Shown here: positions 17,280 to 27,516 of the stretch, piece by piece | Numbering within the stretch: position 1 is the first letter of the stretch | Layout of the letters: the number at the start of each line of letters is the position of its first letter | From: JAWKSY01 sp041402125 | Lineage (GTDB): Bacteria > Planctomycetota > GCA-002687715 > DRQF01 | Direction of reading: 5' to 3' | Length of the DNA stretch: 64,000 bases | Assembly (NCBI GenBank): GCA_041402125.1 | Contig: JAWKSY010000001.1 | Span: forward strand, 1-64,000 | Translations under genes and position numbers: made by a program | Notes under the pieces: generated by a model | Seen by the model: the letters and a program-made list of their open reading frames with translations, nothing else | Databases searched by the model: none | What the model was told of the DNA's origin: nothing

Positions 17280-19873
17280 TGCGCGACCGGCTGCTCGGCG
17301 CCGCCGCCGATCTCGCGTGGCGGCGTTCCGGGCTCGTGCTCGCCGTCGCCCTCGTGCTCGCCGGCCTCGGGATCGCGCTCGCCGCGACGCGTCTGCGCCT
17401 GAACGCGAACACGGACGACCTGATCTCGCCCGATCGCCCCTACATGCAGAACTACCGCCGCTTCATCGAGGAGTGCGGCGATCTCGAGTTCATCTACCTC
17501 GTGGTCGAGCACCACGACGATCCGGCGGCGGCGAAGGCCTGCATCGACGATCTCGCGGCGAGCCTCGCCGCGCGCCCGGAGCTCGAGCTGCCCGTCGTCC
17601 ACGCGCGGATCGAGCCGGATGAACAGCTCGCGCTCGCGACGCACGCCATGAGCGACGAGGAGTTCACGGACCTCTCCCTTCCCGCCGAGGCCTACGGCGC
17701 CCTCTGGAACGGAGGCGGAACCGGAGGCCTGATCCAGGAGGCGCGGCAGGGCATCAATCGCCTGCTCGCGACCGGGGCCTTCGTGTCCGAGGCGCGCGCG
17801 AAGGAGATCGGCGCCGGCGCGTTGTTCCTCTGCCAGCTTCTCGCCGCGGCGGGCGGGGACGAGGCGGCGGGCAAGGCCCTCGGGGGCCTCGGGACTCGAC
17901 CGGAGCCCGAGTACCTCGTCTCGAGCACGGGGAAGCTCTACTTCCTGAAGATCCTCCCGGTGAAGGACTACGGCACGCTCGCGGTGATCGAGCGGCCCCT
18001 CGCGGTGATCCGCGAGGTCATGGCGGACGTGCGGGGCCGCCATCCCGCGGTCGAGATCGGGCTCACGGGCAAGCCCGTCCTGCAGGCCGACGAGATGGCG
18101 ACGACCGACCGCGACATGACGCGCTCGACCTCCGTCGCGATCGCGCTCGTGGCGCTCCTCTTCATGCTCGTCCTCGGTGGGGTGCGCCGCCCGCTGCTCG
18201 CCGTCGCGACGCTGCTCGTGGGCATCGCCTGGACCTTCGGCCTGACGACGGTCGCGATCGGCCAGCTCAACCTGCTCAGCGTCGTCTTCACCCTCGTCCT
18301 CGTCGGCATCGGCATCGACTTCGGCGTCCACGTCGTCATGCGCTACCGCGAGGCGCGACGGAGCGCCGCTCCCCGGGAGGCGCTCCGAACCGCCGTCCTG
18401 ACTGCGGGGCGGGGCAACGTGACGGGCGCCCTGACGTCCTCGATCGCCTTCCTCATGGCGATCCTGACCGGCTTCCGCGGCCTGGAGGAGCTCGGCTTCA
18501 TCGCGGGCGCGGGACTCCTCCTCTGCCTCGTCGCGATGACGATCGTCCTTCCCGCCCTCCTCGCGATGACGGAACGCCGACAGTCGGGCCTGGAGCCGGG
18601 ACGGCCGATCGCGGAGGAGGGCCGCGGCCCGGGCGGCCGTCTCGCGCCGCTCGCCGCGCTCGTCCTCACGCTGGCGCTCGCGCCCTTCGCGGGGCGCGTG
18701 GCCTTCGACGAGAACATCCTCGACCTGCAGGCGAAGGGGCTCGACTCCGTCGAGTGGGAACACCGGATCATCGAGGACTCCGGCGCCGAGACCTGGTTCG
18801 GCGTGGTGGCGCGGGACGACCTCGAAGCCGTGGCGGAAACGGTCGAGCGGGCGCGGCGCGAACCCGCGATCGCGAGCGTCCGCAGCGCCCTCGACCTGGT
18901 CCGACCGGACTCGCCTGAGCGGCGGGCGGCGCGTGCGCGGCTCGACTCGGTCTTCGACGTCTCCCTGACGGAGATCCCCGTCGCCTGGGCCCCGATCGAC
19001 CTCGACGGACTGGGTCGGAGCCTCATGGCGCTGGCGCGACGCGCGCGCGAGGAGGCGCCGGATGAGGCACGCGAGATGGCGGGACTCGCCCGGGCGCTGG
19101 TCGATCTCGCGGCGCGGCTCGAGGGCGAGGATCGCGTCGCGGTCGGCGAGCGACTCGAGACCCGCATCGCGGAGGTCGCGGCGGCTCTGAGCCGGATGTT
19201 CGAGGGGATGTTCCTCCCGCTGCGCGAGGTCCTGCCGGCCGCGATCCGCGACCTCTTCGCGAGCCCGACCGGTCGGCTGCTGGTGACGATGCACCCCCGC
19301 GGCAACGTGTGGGACGACGCCACGATGACGAGCTTCGTCGCCGCGATGCGCCGCGTCGATCCGCAGGTCACCGGCGTTCCGATCACCCACCACGAGTCGA
19401 TCCGCGACATGCGGGGCGGCTTCGGGCGCGCCGCGCTCCTCGCGCTGGCGGCCGTCGTCCTGCTCGTCGCCCTCGACTTCCGCCGGCCCCTGCCCGCCCT
19501 GCTCGCGCTCGTCCCGCTCTTCGCGGGCGGGATCTGGCTGGTCGGACTGATGGGTCTCACGGGCCTGCACTTCAACCTCGCGAACTTCTTCGCGGTGCCG
19601 ATCCTCATCGGCATCGGCGTCGACAACGGCATCCACCTCGTCCATCGCTGGCGCGAGTCGCGCGACGAGGAGGGCCCGCTCCGGCTCGGCGCGACGAAGC
19701 GCGGCGTCCTCCTGACCTCGCTGACCACCGCGATCGGCTTCGGCTGCCTCGCCTTCGCCTCGCACCGCGGGCTGCAGAGCCTCGGATTCGTGATGGCGCT
19801 CGGAAGCCTCGCGATCCTCGCCGCCTCCCTGCTCGTCCTGCCCGCGCTCCTCGCGCGGCTGCGGCCGCGCTGA
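17279..19873 (+). CDS. hpnN: HpnN-type RND/MMPL transporter
   Basis: 864 residues. One N-terminal membrane helix (about 18-38), a large periplasmic loop, then two clusters of helices with the paired RND signatures GIGIDFGVHVVMRYREARR and GIGVDNGIHLVHRWRES. This is the duplicated MMPL-like layout of HpnN, implicated in moving hopanoids to the outer membrane. Its ATG shares one base with the hpnO TGA (TGATG), so the two are co-translated. A 26-bp tandem repeat begins about 45 bp after the stop. Confidence 0.82.
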   Translation: MRDRLLGAAADLAWRRSGLVLAVALVLAGLGIALAATRLRLNANTDDLISPDRPYMQNYRRFIEECGDLEFIYLVVEHHDDPAAAKACIDDLAASLAARPELELPVVHARIEPDEQLALATHAMSDEEFTDLSLPAEAYGALWNGGGTGGLIQEARQGINRLLATGAFVSEARAKEIGAGALFLCQLLAAAGGDEAAGKALGGLGTRPEPEYLVSSTGKLYFLKILPVKDYGTLAVIERPLAVIREVMADVRGRHPAVEIGLTGKPVLQADEMATTDRDMTRSTSVAIALVALLFMLVLGGVRRPLLAVATLLVGIAWTFGLTTVAIGQLNLLSVVFTLVLVGIGIDFGVHVVMRYREARRSAAPREALRTAVLTAGRGNVTGALTSSIAFLMAILTGFRGLEELGFIAGAGLLLCLVAMTIVLPALLAMTERRQSGLEPGRPIAEEGRGPGGRLAPLAALVLTLALAPFAGRVAFDENILDLQAKGLDSVEWEHRIIEDSGAETWFGVVARDDLEAVAETVERARREPAIASVRSALDLVRPDSPERRAARARLDSVFDVSLTEIPVAWAPIDLDGLGRSLMALARRAREEAPDEAREMAGLARALVDLAARLEGEDRVAVGERLETRIAEVAAALSRMFEGMFLPLREVLPAAIRDLFASPTGRLLVTMHPRGNVWDDATMTSFVAAMRRVDPQVTGVPITHHESIRDMRGGFGRAALLALAAVVLLVALDFRRPLPALLALVPLFAGGIWLVGLMGLTGLHFNLANFFAVPILIGIGVDNGIHLVHRWRESRDEEGPLRLGATKRGVLLTSLTTAIGFGCLAFASHRGLQSLGFVMALGSLAILAASLLVLPALLARLRPR

Positions 19874-19918
19874 TCCGGCGCGACCGGGCCGGCTCTCGCG
19901 CCGCCCGGCCGAACCGCC

Positions 19919-20073
19919 GGATGAAGTCGCGGGGTCCGACCGCCGGCTGACCTCATGCGATCAGGCTGCCGATTGAAGTCGAGCGGTCGGGCCGCGGACA
20001 GGAGTCGCGCGGTCAGGCCCCGGATAGGAGTCGCGCGGTCAGGCCCCGGATAGGAGTCGCGCGGTCAGGCCGC
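19919..20073. repeat. 26-bp tandem repeat, about six units
   Basis: Three near-identical units (19996-20021, 20022-20047, 20048-20073) with consensus GGATAGGAGTCGCGCGGTCA plus GGCCCC. They are preceded by three increasingly diverged units (19919-19944, 19945-19970, 19971-19995). Located in the 190-bp gap between hpnN and the truncated DUF4143 gene, whose minus-strand stop codon lies inside the last unit. Confidence 0.85.
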
Positions 20074-20826
20074 ACGACCGGGCCAGTCGAGGCGCCAGGG
20101 GACGGCGCGGATGCCGTGGATGAGCTCGATCGGAGCTTCGATACGGCAGGCGATGACGGCGGGGATCTCGCGCAGGAAGCGGCCGTACCAGGCCTTGATG
20201 CCGTCGGCGTGGCGCGCGACCGGGCTCGGTGTCGCCTTGACCTCGATGGCGTGGAGCACGCCCTCGTGCTCGATCATGAGGTCGATCTCCTTGCCGTCGC
20301 CGGCGGCCCAGTAGCTCAGCCGGGCCGGGATCGCGTGGGCGCGCAGGAAGGCGACCCACTCCGCGACGACCGCGGTCTCCATCAGGGCGCCGATGTGTCG
20401 GGGGTGGAGGATCTGGCGGCGGGTGGTCCAGCCGAGGGTGGTGGCGAGCCAGCCGAGATCGAGCACGTGGAGCTTCGGGTGCCCGCCGGTGCCGTCACCG
20501 CTCTCGGGGTGCGGCTCGAGGAGGACGATGCGTCCGTCCGCCGCGTGGCGCTCGAGCCGCGCGAGCGCCGTGTCCTGGCGGAGGTTCACGCGGCGCGCCG
20601 ACTCGGTGACGTTGAAGAGCTGTCCGGTGCGGACGGCGAGGAGCTGATCGTAGGCGCGTTCCGCCTCGCTGTCCTCGCGCCCTCGATCGTTGAGCGGCGG
20701 CGGTGGTCGGAAGCGACGCGCCGACTCGAGGACGAGGTCGGCGATGTCCCCGCCCGGCCGCGGAGGCGGCTTCGCCACCCTCGCCCCGTAGAACCGCTCG
20801 AAGATGCGACTCGGGCTCTCGCTCAC
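20065..20826 (-). pseudogene. 5'-truncated DUF4143/AAA-type ATPase, C-terminal half only
   Basis: About 250 residues that correspond to the C-terminal part of the AAA_14/DUF4143 family. A helix-turn-helix-like stretch (LFNVTESARRVNLRQDTALA) is followed by the nuclease-like motif GDGKEIDLMIEHEG...HAIEVK (an E/D-xD ... ExK pattern). The N-terminal ATPase with its Walker A motif, normally about 180 residues, is missing. A GTG at 20826 could start translation, but the ribosome site is weak. Another possible ATG further 5' comes from the palindromic element at 20885-20915 itself. Probably a remnant of a mobile or defence-type gene cut short near that element. Confidence 0.5.
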
Positions 20827-20884
20827 GGCTTCCAGTGTGCCAGCCGCCCCCTCCGCCGGTCCAAGTGAATAGGAGGACTCATTT

Positions 20885-20915
20885 TGAATAAATTGGGTCT
20901 GACCCAATTTATTCA
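20885..20915. repeat. 31-bp perfect palindrome, GGGTCTGACCC family
   Basis: Two perfect 15-nt arms around a single T: TGAATAAATTGGGTC and its complement. An outer pair AAGTGAAT (around 20863) and ATTCACTT (just 3') extends the symmetry. It is markedly AT-rich against the 70 % GC background. Sits between the truncated DUF4143 gene and the stop of the gene ending at 20935. A double version occurs at 49513-49589. Confidence 0.85.
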
Positions 20916-20934
20916 CTTTCGCGGCGGGTGGGGT

Positions 20935-23045
20935 TCACTCGAGCTTGAGGCGGTAGGTGTAGACCTCGGGGCCCCAGCCGGCGTGGAACCAGTCGCGCAT
21001 CGTGACGCGCGACGGGTAGTAGAAGTCCGAGGCGAGTTTCTTGAAGTCGGTCTCGATCACCGCGACGCGGTCGCCGAAGACCCACTCGGTCGCGGTCGGG
21101 AGCAGGCGACCGTCCTTCCGCTCGAAGCGGTAGCGCAGCGTCTCGCCGTTCTTGCGGACGACCTCGACCGGCAGGTCCTTCTCGATCTTCACCGAGGCGA
21201 TCTCGCGGTGCCCCTCGACTGCGATCCGGTCGGGATCGTCGGGAAGCGCGCGCAGGGCGCAGCCGCGGAAGGTCTCCTCGAAGGAGGCGCGGCCGGCGAA
21301 ATCGCCTCGCGTCCAGATGCTCGATCGCGCGGCGGCGAGGTCGCCGACGGTGCGACGACCCTCGGCCGACATCTTCCCCGACGGGCGGTATTCGTAGTCG
21401 AGGTGGGGCGATTCGTTCCGGCCCGTGCAGCCCGTCACGCGGAGCCGGCCCTTGATCTCGGCCTCGCCGAGCCAGTTGTCCTTCGACGCCGCGGCCTCGA
21501 TCGTCAAGGTTCCCGCGAGGTCGCGAGGGCGCGCGCCGTGACGCCAGGGCTTGTTCCAGGCCGCCCGGAGCCGGGCGACGCCGTCGCCTCGCAGGGCGCC
21601 CGGGTCCCGGGGCCGGAAGGCGCGAGCTCGGAGAAACGGAAGACGAAATCCCCGTTGGGGTGCCCGCTCATCGCATCCGTCTCGTGACGGCGAACGACCG
21701 CCGGAAAGCGGAGATCCGGCTGCTCCGCCCACTCGACCTCGTCCTTCAGCTCGAGCCGGATCCAGGCCGGCACGTTGTCGAAGATGACCTCCCGCCCCAC
21801 CGGCGCGTAGCGACCGTCGGGGAGCTCGACGTTCGTCCAGTGGGTCGTGCGCCGCAGGGAGAACCCGGCCGTCGCCCCCGAGACGATCCGGCCGTCGGTG
21901 ATCGTCATCACCGTCGTGTCGATGGGCCCTTGCAACCTCGCCGGCGGCTGCAGCTCGATGACGACGCTGTTCTCCGCCGGACGATCGACGAGCTCGATCT
22001 CGCAGGAGGCCACGAGCTCCTCGAAGGACGGCGAGCGAGCGACGCGGAGCGAGTCGGCGGACGCCTCGAGCAGGCGACGCCTCGACTCGGCGTCCACCGG
22101 AGGATCGGTCTCGAAGGTCGTATCCCGCCCCTCGAAGCGGAACTTCGCCTTCCCCTTGCGGACGCCGCCTCCGGTCGGGTCCTTCCACTCCCAGTCGATC
22201 CGCCCCTCGAGCGCGCTTGCCATCGCGAAGTCCCAGCGGAATCGCGAGCGCCAGGCGGCCTCGAACTCATGTCGCGCCGAGCCGTGCCCGGCGTCGACGA
22301 GGACGCTCCAGTCCACGATCTCGATGCGCTCGAAACGGCCGAAGAGTCGTTGGGTCGTCTCGAGGTGGTCCCAGTCGTTCGGATCCGGCGAGTCGACTCC
22401 GGCGACGCGATCCGACTTCGGATCGACGCGAGAGTGGCAGAGCCAGACGCCCTCCCCCGTCCGCGGATAGCAGAGGTAGTGGATGTGGACCGGGTACTCG
22501 GTGGGATTCCGGAAGGTGGCGCGGCTCCGCTTGACCTCGATCTTCTGGAAGTCGTCGAATTCCTTCACGTCCTCGAGCTTCACCAGCTCGACCGGGCACT
22601 TGTCGATCCCCTTGCCCTGGAAGAAGGACGCCCGCGAGATCGTCACGCTCGTGCGCTCGAGAGGGGTGTTCGGACCCCAGAGCGGCGGCAGCCAGTAGCG
22701 CTCCGTCTTGCCGGGCCGGATCGACCGCCCCGCGCGGCCCCACGTACGCTGCCCCGCGCGGTGGTAGCGGCTGCGCATGAAGCGGCCCGAAGGATCGGGG
22801 TCGCCCGTGATCTCCATCTCGAAGGTCAGCGGCTCGGCGGAGACCTTCCCCCGGTTCGTGACCTCGACGACGAGGAGCGAGGCCTCGGCGCCGCTCGGCT
22901 TCCGCACGACGCGGACCTCGAGATCGGCGAGGTCGCCGACCGTGAACTCGGGCCCCTTGTCGCGCTGCGCGGAGAGGGGCGTCGTCAGGCCGAGGAGACC
23001 GAGCAGGAGAAGGGCGAGGGCGCGGCGGGGCGACGACGAAGGCAT
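20935..23045 (-). CDS. secreted hypothetical protein with duplicated module, apparent frameshift
   Basis: Start at 23045 with AAGGAG upstream and a signal peptide (1-26, TPLSAQ). The first about 470 residues are continuous and contain beta-rich segments (RDTTFETDPPVDAESRRRLL, VFDNVPAWIRLEL-like). At about 21600-21615, inside a CCCGGG-rich run, sense moves to another frame that continues to 20935 (ending YTYRLKLE). The second part repeats the first in outline: a strand-rich block, a DFAGRASFEETF-type segment, then FERKDGRLLPTATEWVFGD and a C-terminal strand. Taken as one gene of about 700 residues broken by one indel. No known family recognised. Confidence 0.55.
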
Positions 23046-23276
23046 GGCGGCTCCTTCGAACTCATCCGCGGCACGATCCTATCCCCTCGGCGCCGCCCGT
23101 GGCCAGCCCTCTCGAATCGCTTCCCGGCCGCGACGCGGCCGTGCGGAACCGCTCGCGAGTTCGCTCGCGCACGGACCCATCGACGGATTCGATGGCTGCC
23201 TTCCTCGAGTTCGATGAGAGATATCGCCACGCCGACGATTCCATGGGTGTCACCGAAACCCGAGGAGGTCCCCTTC

Positions 23277-23597
23277 ATGGACATCAGCATCCGCAGCGCC
23301 GGCGTCTCCCTCGATCGCGCGGCGGCCCGTCGCTTCATCGCCGACGGCTTCGCGCGCCTCGTGCCCGCCCCCCGGAGAGTCGAGGTCGATCTCAGCGACG
23401 TGAACGGACCGCGCGGCGGCGTCGACACGCGCTGCGCCCTCCGGATCGAGATGCCCGGAGCCGGCGTCATCGTCAGCGAGGAGCGCGGCGAGAACGGCCG
23501 GCTGGCCCTGGGGCGGGCGCTCGGCCGCGCGATGCGGGCCCTGCGTCGCCGGCTGGACCGCCGTCCGCGCGGACGGCCGCGCGCGCCGCGGAACTGA
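23277..23597 (+). CDS. short HPF/RaiA-like ribosome-associated protein
   Basis: 106 residues. Start ATG at 23277 with CGAGGAGG upstream. Carries the DLSDVNGPRGGVDTRC segment (42-57) typical of short HPF/YfiA-like proteins, which bind the decoding region of the 30S subunit and inhibit or dimerise ribosomes during stress. The C-terminus is unusually arginine-rich (RRRLDRRPRGRPRAPR). Converges with deaD with only 5 bp between stops. Divergent from the frameshifted secreted protein across about 230 bp. Confidence 0.72.
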   Translation: MDISIRSAGVSLDRAAARRFIADGFARLVPAPRRVEVDLSDVNGPRGGVDTRCALRIEMPGAGVIVSEERGENGRLALGRALGRAMRALRRRLDRRPRGRPRAPRN

Positions 23598-23602
23598 GCC
23601 GG

Positions 23603-25510
23603 TCAGTCGCGACGGCGCGGGGGCTTCTTCCCGAAGCGCTTCGGTCCGCCCTTCGGACCGCGGCCGGGACCGCCCTCGTGGCGCCGCGGCTTGCCGTGAT
23701 CCCGCCCGGGCCCGCCGCGCCGCTCGCGATCGTCGCGTCGCGGCCCCTCGTGGGCGCGCGGCGCGTCGATACGGGTGATCCGCAGCGGCCGGTTGCAGAC
23801 CCGGACCTTCTTCAGGAACTGGAAGACGGGACGGGGCATGCCCTCGGGGAGATCCACCGTGCAGTGATCGGGATAGATCTCGATCCGCCCGATCTCGCGC
23901 CCCTCCAGGCCGGCCTCGCTCGCGATCGCGCCGACGATGTCGGCCGGCCGCACGCCGTGGATCCGGCCGACCTCGACGCGGAAGCGCTCCATGCCGGGCT
24001 CGAGCGGGTTCGGCCCGCGTCGCGGCCGGTCCTCCGGGCCGCGAGGAGCGGCGGGGCCGGGTCCGCGCCGCGTCGCGCCCTCCTCGGCGAGATCGCCGCC
24101 AAAGGCGCGCTCGCGCACCGGGCGCTCGCGACCGCCTTCCTGGTCGTCGCGCCGCTCGCGACGCTCCTTGCGCTCCGGCTTCTCCTCCTCGAGGAGCAGC
24201 GGGCGGTCGCCCTCCGCCATCTTGGCGAGGGCCGCCGCCATCTCGACCGGGTCGTAGCCCTGCTCGTCGCGCAGCTCCTCGATCAGCTCGCGGTAGGTCG
24301 CGAGCTTCTCGGCCGCCATCGCGGCGATGATGCGCTCCTTGAAGCGGTCGACGCGACGGCGGTTGACCTCGTCGGTCGTCGGCAGCGTCATGCGCTCGAT
24401 CTGGCCGCCGGTCGCGGTCTCGATCGTGCGGAGCATCCGCGTCTCGCGCGGGGAGACGAAGAGGATCGCCTCGCCCTTGCGACCGGCCCGACCGGTGCGA
24501 CCGATGCGGTGCACGTAGGACTCGACGTCGTAGGGCAGGTCGAAGTTGACGACGTGGCTGATCCGATCGACGTCGAGGCCGCGCGCGGCGACGTCGGTCG
24601 CGACGAGGATGTCGAGCTTCCCGCTCTTCAGCCGCTCGACCGTGCGCTCGCGCATGGTCTGCGCCATCTCGCCGCTCAGCGGGGCGCTGGCGAACCCGCG
24701 CGCCTCGAGCTTCTCGGCGAGATGCGTCGTCTGCGTCCGGGTGCGGACGAAGATGATGATCCCGTCGAAGTCCTCGGCCTCGAGGATGCGGGTGAGCGCG
24801 TCGAGCTTGTGGACGCCGCGCACGATCCAGAAGCGCTGGCGGATGTTCGCCGCGTTGGTCCGGTTGACCTTGATGGTCACGGTCTCCGGATCGCGCAGGT
24901 GGCGGTCGGCGATGCGTCGGATGGCGTCCGGCATCGTCGCCGAGAAGAGCGCCGTCCGCCGCTCCTTCGGCGTCTGATCGAGGATCCACTCCACGTCCTC
25001 GATGAACCCCATGCGGAGCATCTCGTCCGCCTCGTCGAGGACCAGCGTCTTCAGCCCGTCGAGGACGAGCGTGTTCTGACGCATGTGGTCCATGACGCGA
25101 CCCGGGGTCCCGACGACGACGTGGACGCCCCGGGCCAGGGGACGGAGCTGCAGGTGGTGCGCCTGACCGCCGTAGACCGGCAGCACGTGGAATCCCGGCA
25201 GGTTGCGGGCGTAGGTCTGGAAGGCCTCCGCCACCTGGATCGCGAGCTCGCGGGTCGGCACGAGCACGAGCGCCTGCGGCCGCTTCTGCGCGAGGTCGAG
25301 GCCGGCGAGGATCGGGAGGGCGAAGGCCGCGGTCTTGCCGGTTCCGGTCTGGGCCTGCCCCACGACGTCCCGCCCCGCGAGCAGCGAGGGGATCGTGCGG
25401 GCCTGGATCGGCGAGGGGCGCTCGTAGCCGAGGGCGTCCACCGTCGCGAGCAGGGGCGCGGGAAGCCCGAGGGCGTCGAAGCGCTCTTCCGCGGTGTCTT
25501 CGCTGGTCAT
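23603..25510 (-). CDS. deaD: DEAD-box ATP-dependent RNA helicase (DeaD/CsdA type)
   Basis: 635 residues. Q motif (ALGYERPSPIQ), motif I AQTGTGKT, Ia PTRELA, Ib TPGRV, II DEAD, III SAT, ARGLD and HRIGRTGRAG are all present. After a charged linker (about 430-520), a DbpA-type RNA-binding domain follows (MERFRVEVGRIHGVRPADIV), then a basic RGG-like tail (KPPRRRD end). Remodels structured RNA in ribosome assembly and mRNA decay, often cold-induced. Start ATG at 25510. Confidence 0.93.
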   Translation of the reverse strand: MTSEDTAEERFDALGLPAPLLATVDALGYERPSPIQARTIPSLLAGRDVVGQAQTGTGKTAAFALPILAGLDLAQKRPQALVLVPTRELAIQVAEAFQTYARNLPGFHVLPVYGGQAHHLQLRPLARGVHVVVGTPGRVMDHMRQNTLVLDGLKTLVLDEADEMLRMGFIEDVEWILDQTPKERRTALFSATMPDAIRRIADRHLRDPETVTIKVNRTNAANIRQRFWIVRGVHKLDALTRILEAEDFDGIIIFVRTRTQTTHLAEKLEARGFASAPLSGEMAQTMRERTVERLKSGKLDILVATDVAARGLDVDRISHVVNFDLPYDVESYVHRIGRTGRAGRKGEAILFVSPRETRMLRTIETATGGQIERMTLPTTDEVNRRRVDRFKERIIAAMAAEKLATYRELIEELRDEQGYDPVEMAAALAKMAEGDRPLLLEEEKPERKERRERRDDQEGGRERPVRERAFGGDLAEEGATRRGPGPAAPRGPEDRPRRGPNPLEPGMERFRVEVGRIHGVRPADIVGAIASEAGLEGREIGRIEIYPDHCTVDLPEGMPRPVFQFLKKVRVCNRPLRITRIDAPRAHEGPRRDDRERRGGPGRDHGKPRRHEGGPGRGPKGGPKRFGKKPPRRRD

Positions 25511-25681
25511 GTCGAGGGATCTCGGAGGTCAGGAGCCGCGGCGGAGCGTCCGGGCGGCGCGGAGACCATGCTACGAAGGTCGCCGGGATCTCACCACGCG
25601 CCCCCCCCGCCGGGGCCCCGGCGCCCCTGCTCAGGCGGGCGGGCCACTGTTAGCATGCTCCGACGCCCCTGGGAGACGATC

Positions 25682-26635
25682 GTGACCGCCGCCGCCCCTC
25701 CGGACCTCGAAATCCCCGAGAGCCTCCTCCGGACCTTCCCCGGCGGCGCGGCCGACCTCGCGCGCCCCGAGTGGGACTACGCGGCCGCCCACGCCTACTG
25801 CCGGCACCTGGCGACGACGCACTACGAGAACTTCCACGTCGGCACCTGGCTCTTCCCCGAGCAGGCGCGGGAGCACGCCTACAACGTCTACGCCTACTGC
25901 CGCTGGTCGGACGACCTCGCCGACGAGACGGGCGGCGACACCGAGCGGTCCCTCGCCCTGCTCGGCTGGTGGCGGGGCGAGCTCGAACGCGCCTTCGCCG
26001 GCGCGGCGCGCCACCCGGTCTTCGTCGCCCTCGCGCACTCCGCCCGCGTCTGCGAGCTCGAGCCGGAGCCCTTCCACCACCTGCTCGACGCCTTCGAGCA
26101 GGACCAGCGCGTCTTCCGCTACCCGACCTACGACGACGTGCTGGACTACTGCAAGCGGAGCGCCGACCCCGTCGGACGCATCGTGCTCGCGCTGCTGGGC
26201 TACCGCGACGAGGAGCGACGCCGCCTCTCCGACCGCACCTGCACCGCGCTGCAGCTCGCGAACCACTGGCAGGACGTCGAGAACGACCTCCGACGGGGAC
26301 GGATCTACCTCCCGCTCGAGGACATGGCGCGCTTCGGGGTCAACGAGGAGGACCTCGGGATGCCGCGGGCCGGCGAGAACGTGCGCGAGCTCATCCGCTT
26401 CGAGGTGGAGCGCGCTCGCGCCCTCTTCCACGAGGGACTGCCGCTCGTGGGCATGGTCTCGGGACGCGCCCGCTTCGACATCGACCTCTTCAACCGCGGC
26501 GGCCTCGCGATCCTCGACGCCATCGCGGCGCAGGATCACGACGTCCTCGCGCGACGCCCGCGCGTCGGCAAGCTCGCCCGGGCCCGTCTCATGCTCGGAG
26601 CGCTCGCGCGCGGCGTCTTCGGAGGCGGACGGTGA
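25682..26635 (+). CDS. hpnC: HpnC, squalene synthase-like (hydroxysqualene synthase)
   Basis: 317 residues from GTG at 25682, chosen because GGGAG lies 7 nt upstream. An in-frame ATG at 25655 has no ribosome site. Trans-isoprenyl diphosphate synthase fold: first Asp motif DDLAD (77-81), second DVEND (198-202) followed by LRRGRIYLP. In the three-enzyme route, HpnC converts presqualene diphosphate to hydroxysqualene. Its TGA overlaps the GTG of hpnD (GTGA). The gene order hpnC-hpnD-hpnE is the canonical bacterial squalene operon. Confidence 0.9.
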   Translation: MTAAAPPDLEIPESLLRTFPGGAADLARPEWDYAAAHAYCRHLATTHYENFHVGTWLFPEQAREHAYNVYAYCRWSDDLADETGGDTERSLALLGWWRGELERAFAGAARHPVFVALAHSARVCELEPEPFHHLLDAFEQDQRVFRYPTYDDVLDYCKRSADPVGRIVLALLGYRDEERRRLSDRTCTALQLANHWQDVENDLRRGRIYLPLEDMARFGVNEEDLGMPRAGENVRELIRFEVERARALFHEGLPLVGMVSGRARFDIDLFNRGGLAILDAIAAQDHDVLARRPRVGKLARARLMLGALARGVFGGGR

Positions 26636-27516
26636 GCACGGACGCCTACGAGGACTCCCTCGCCTGGTGCCGGGAGACGACGCGGAAGGCCGCGACGAGC
26701 TTCTACTACGCCTTCAAGACCCTGCCGCGGCGCAAGCGCATCGGCTTCGAGGTCGTGTACGCGTTCATGCGTCACTCGGACGATCTGAGCGACGACGCGG
26801 CCGACGCGGCCCGGGCGGACGCGATCGCGTCCTGGCGCGATCGACTGCGCCGCGGGCTCGCCGGCGAGCTCGACGTGCATCCCGTGATGCCGGCGCTCGT
26901 GCGGGTGCTGGACGAGTTCGAGATCGACCCCCAGCACCTCTTCGACCTCATCGACGGCACCGAGCGCGACCTCGCGATCACCCGCTACGAGACGATCGAG
27001 GACCTGCTCGGCTACTGCTATCTCGTCGCCTCCACCGTCGGCCTCGTCAGCATCCGGCTCTTCGGCCTGGCCGAACCGTCGCCCGAGAACTGGCGCCGCG
27101 CCGAGACGCTCGCCGTCGACAACGGATACGCCTTCCAGCTCACGAACATCCTCCGCGACGTGTCCGAGGACCTCGAACGCGATCGCGTCTACCTCCCGCT
27201 CCGCGACCTGGCCGAGCACGGGCTCACGATCGAGGACCTGAGGCGCGCCCCGGGCGCCGACCCGCGCTTCCGCGCCCTGATGGCGGCGGAGTGCGCGCGC
27301 GCCGAGGCGCACTACGCCGCCTCGCGCCCGCTCGTCGCGATGATCGCCCCCGACGCCCGGGCCTCGCTCCGGACCATGCGCCGGATCTACCACGGCATCC
27401 TCGATCGCATCGTCGCGCAGGACTACGACGTCTTCTCGCGCCGGGCCCGCGTGCCGCTCACGCGCAAGCTCGGGATCGCCGCCTCCGCCTGGCTCGGGAT
27501 CGGCGCCGAGGTATGA
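26632..27516 (+). CDS. hpnD: HpnD, presqualene diphosphate synthase
   Basis: 294 residues from a GTG that overlaps the hpnC stop. Motifs: SFYYAFKTLP (23-32), DDLSD (50-54), and DVSED (176-180) followed by LERDRVYLP. Condenses two farnesyl diphosphates to presqualene diphosphate, the first committed step. Overlaps hpnE by four bases (ATGA). Homologous to the preceding hpnC gene, an ancient duplication. Confidence 0.92.
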   Translation: MSTDAYEDSLAWCRETTRKAATSFYYAFKTLPRRKRIGFEVVYAFMRHSDDLSDDAADAARADAIASWRDRLRRGLAGELDVHPVMPALVRVLDEFEIDPQHLFDLIDGTERDLAITRYETIEDLLGYCYLVASTVGLVSIRLFGLAEPSPENWRRAETLAVDNGYAFQLTNILRDVSEDLERDRVYLPLRDLAEHGLTIEDLRRAPGADPRFRALMAAECARAEAHYAASRPLVAMIAPDARASLRTMRRIYHGILDRIVAQDYDVFSRRARVPLTRKLGIAASAWLGIGAEV

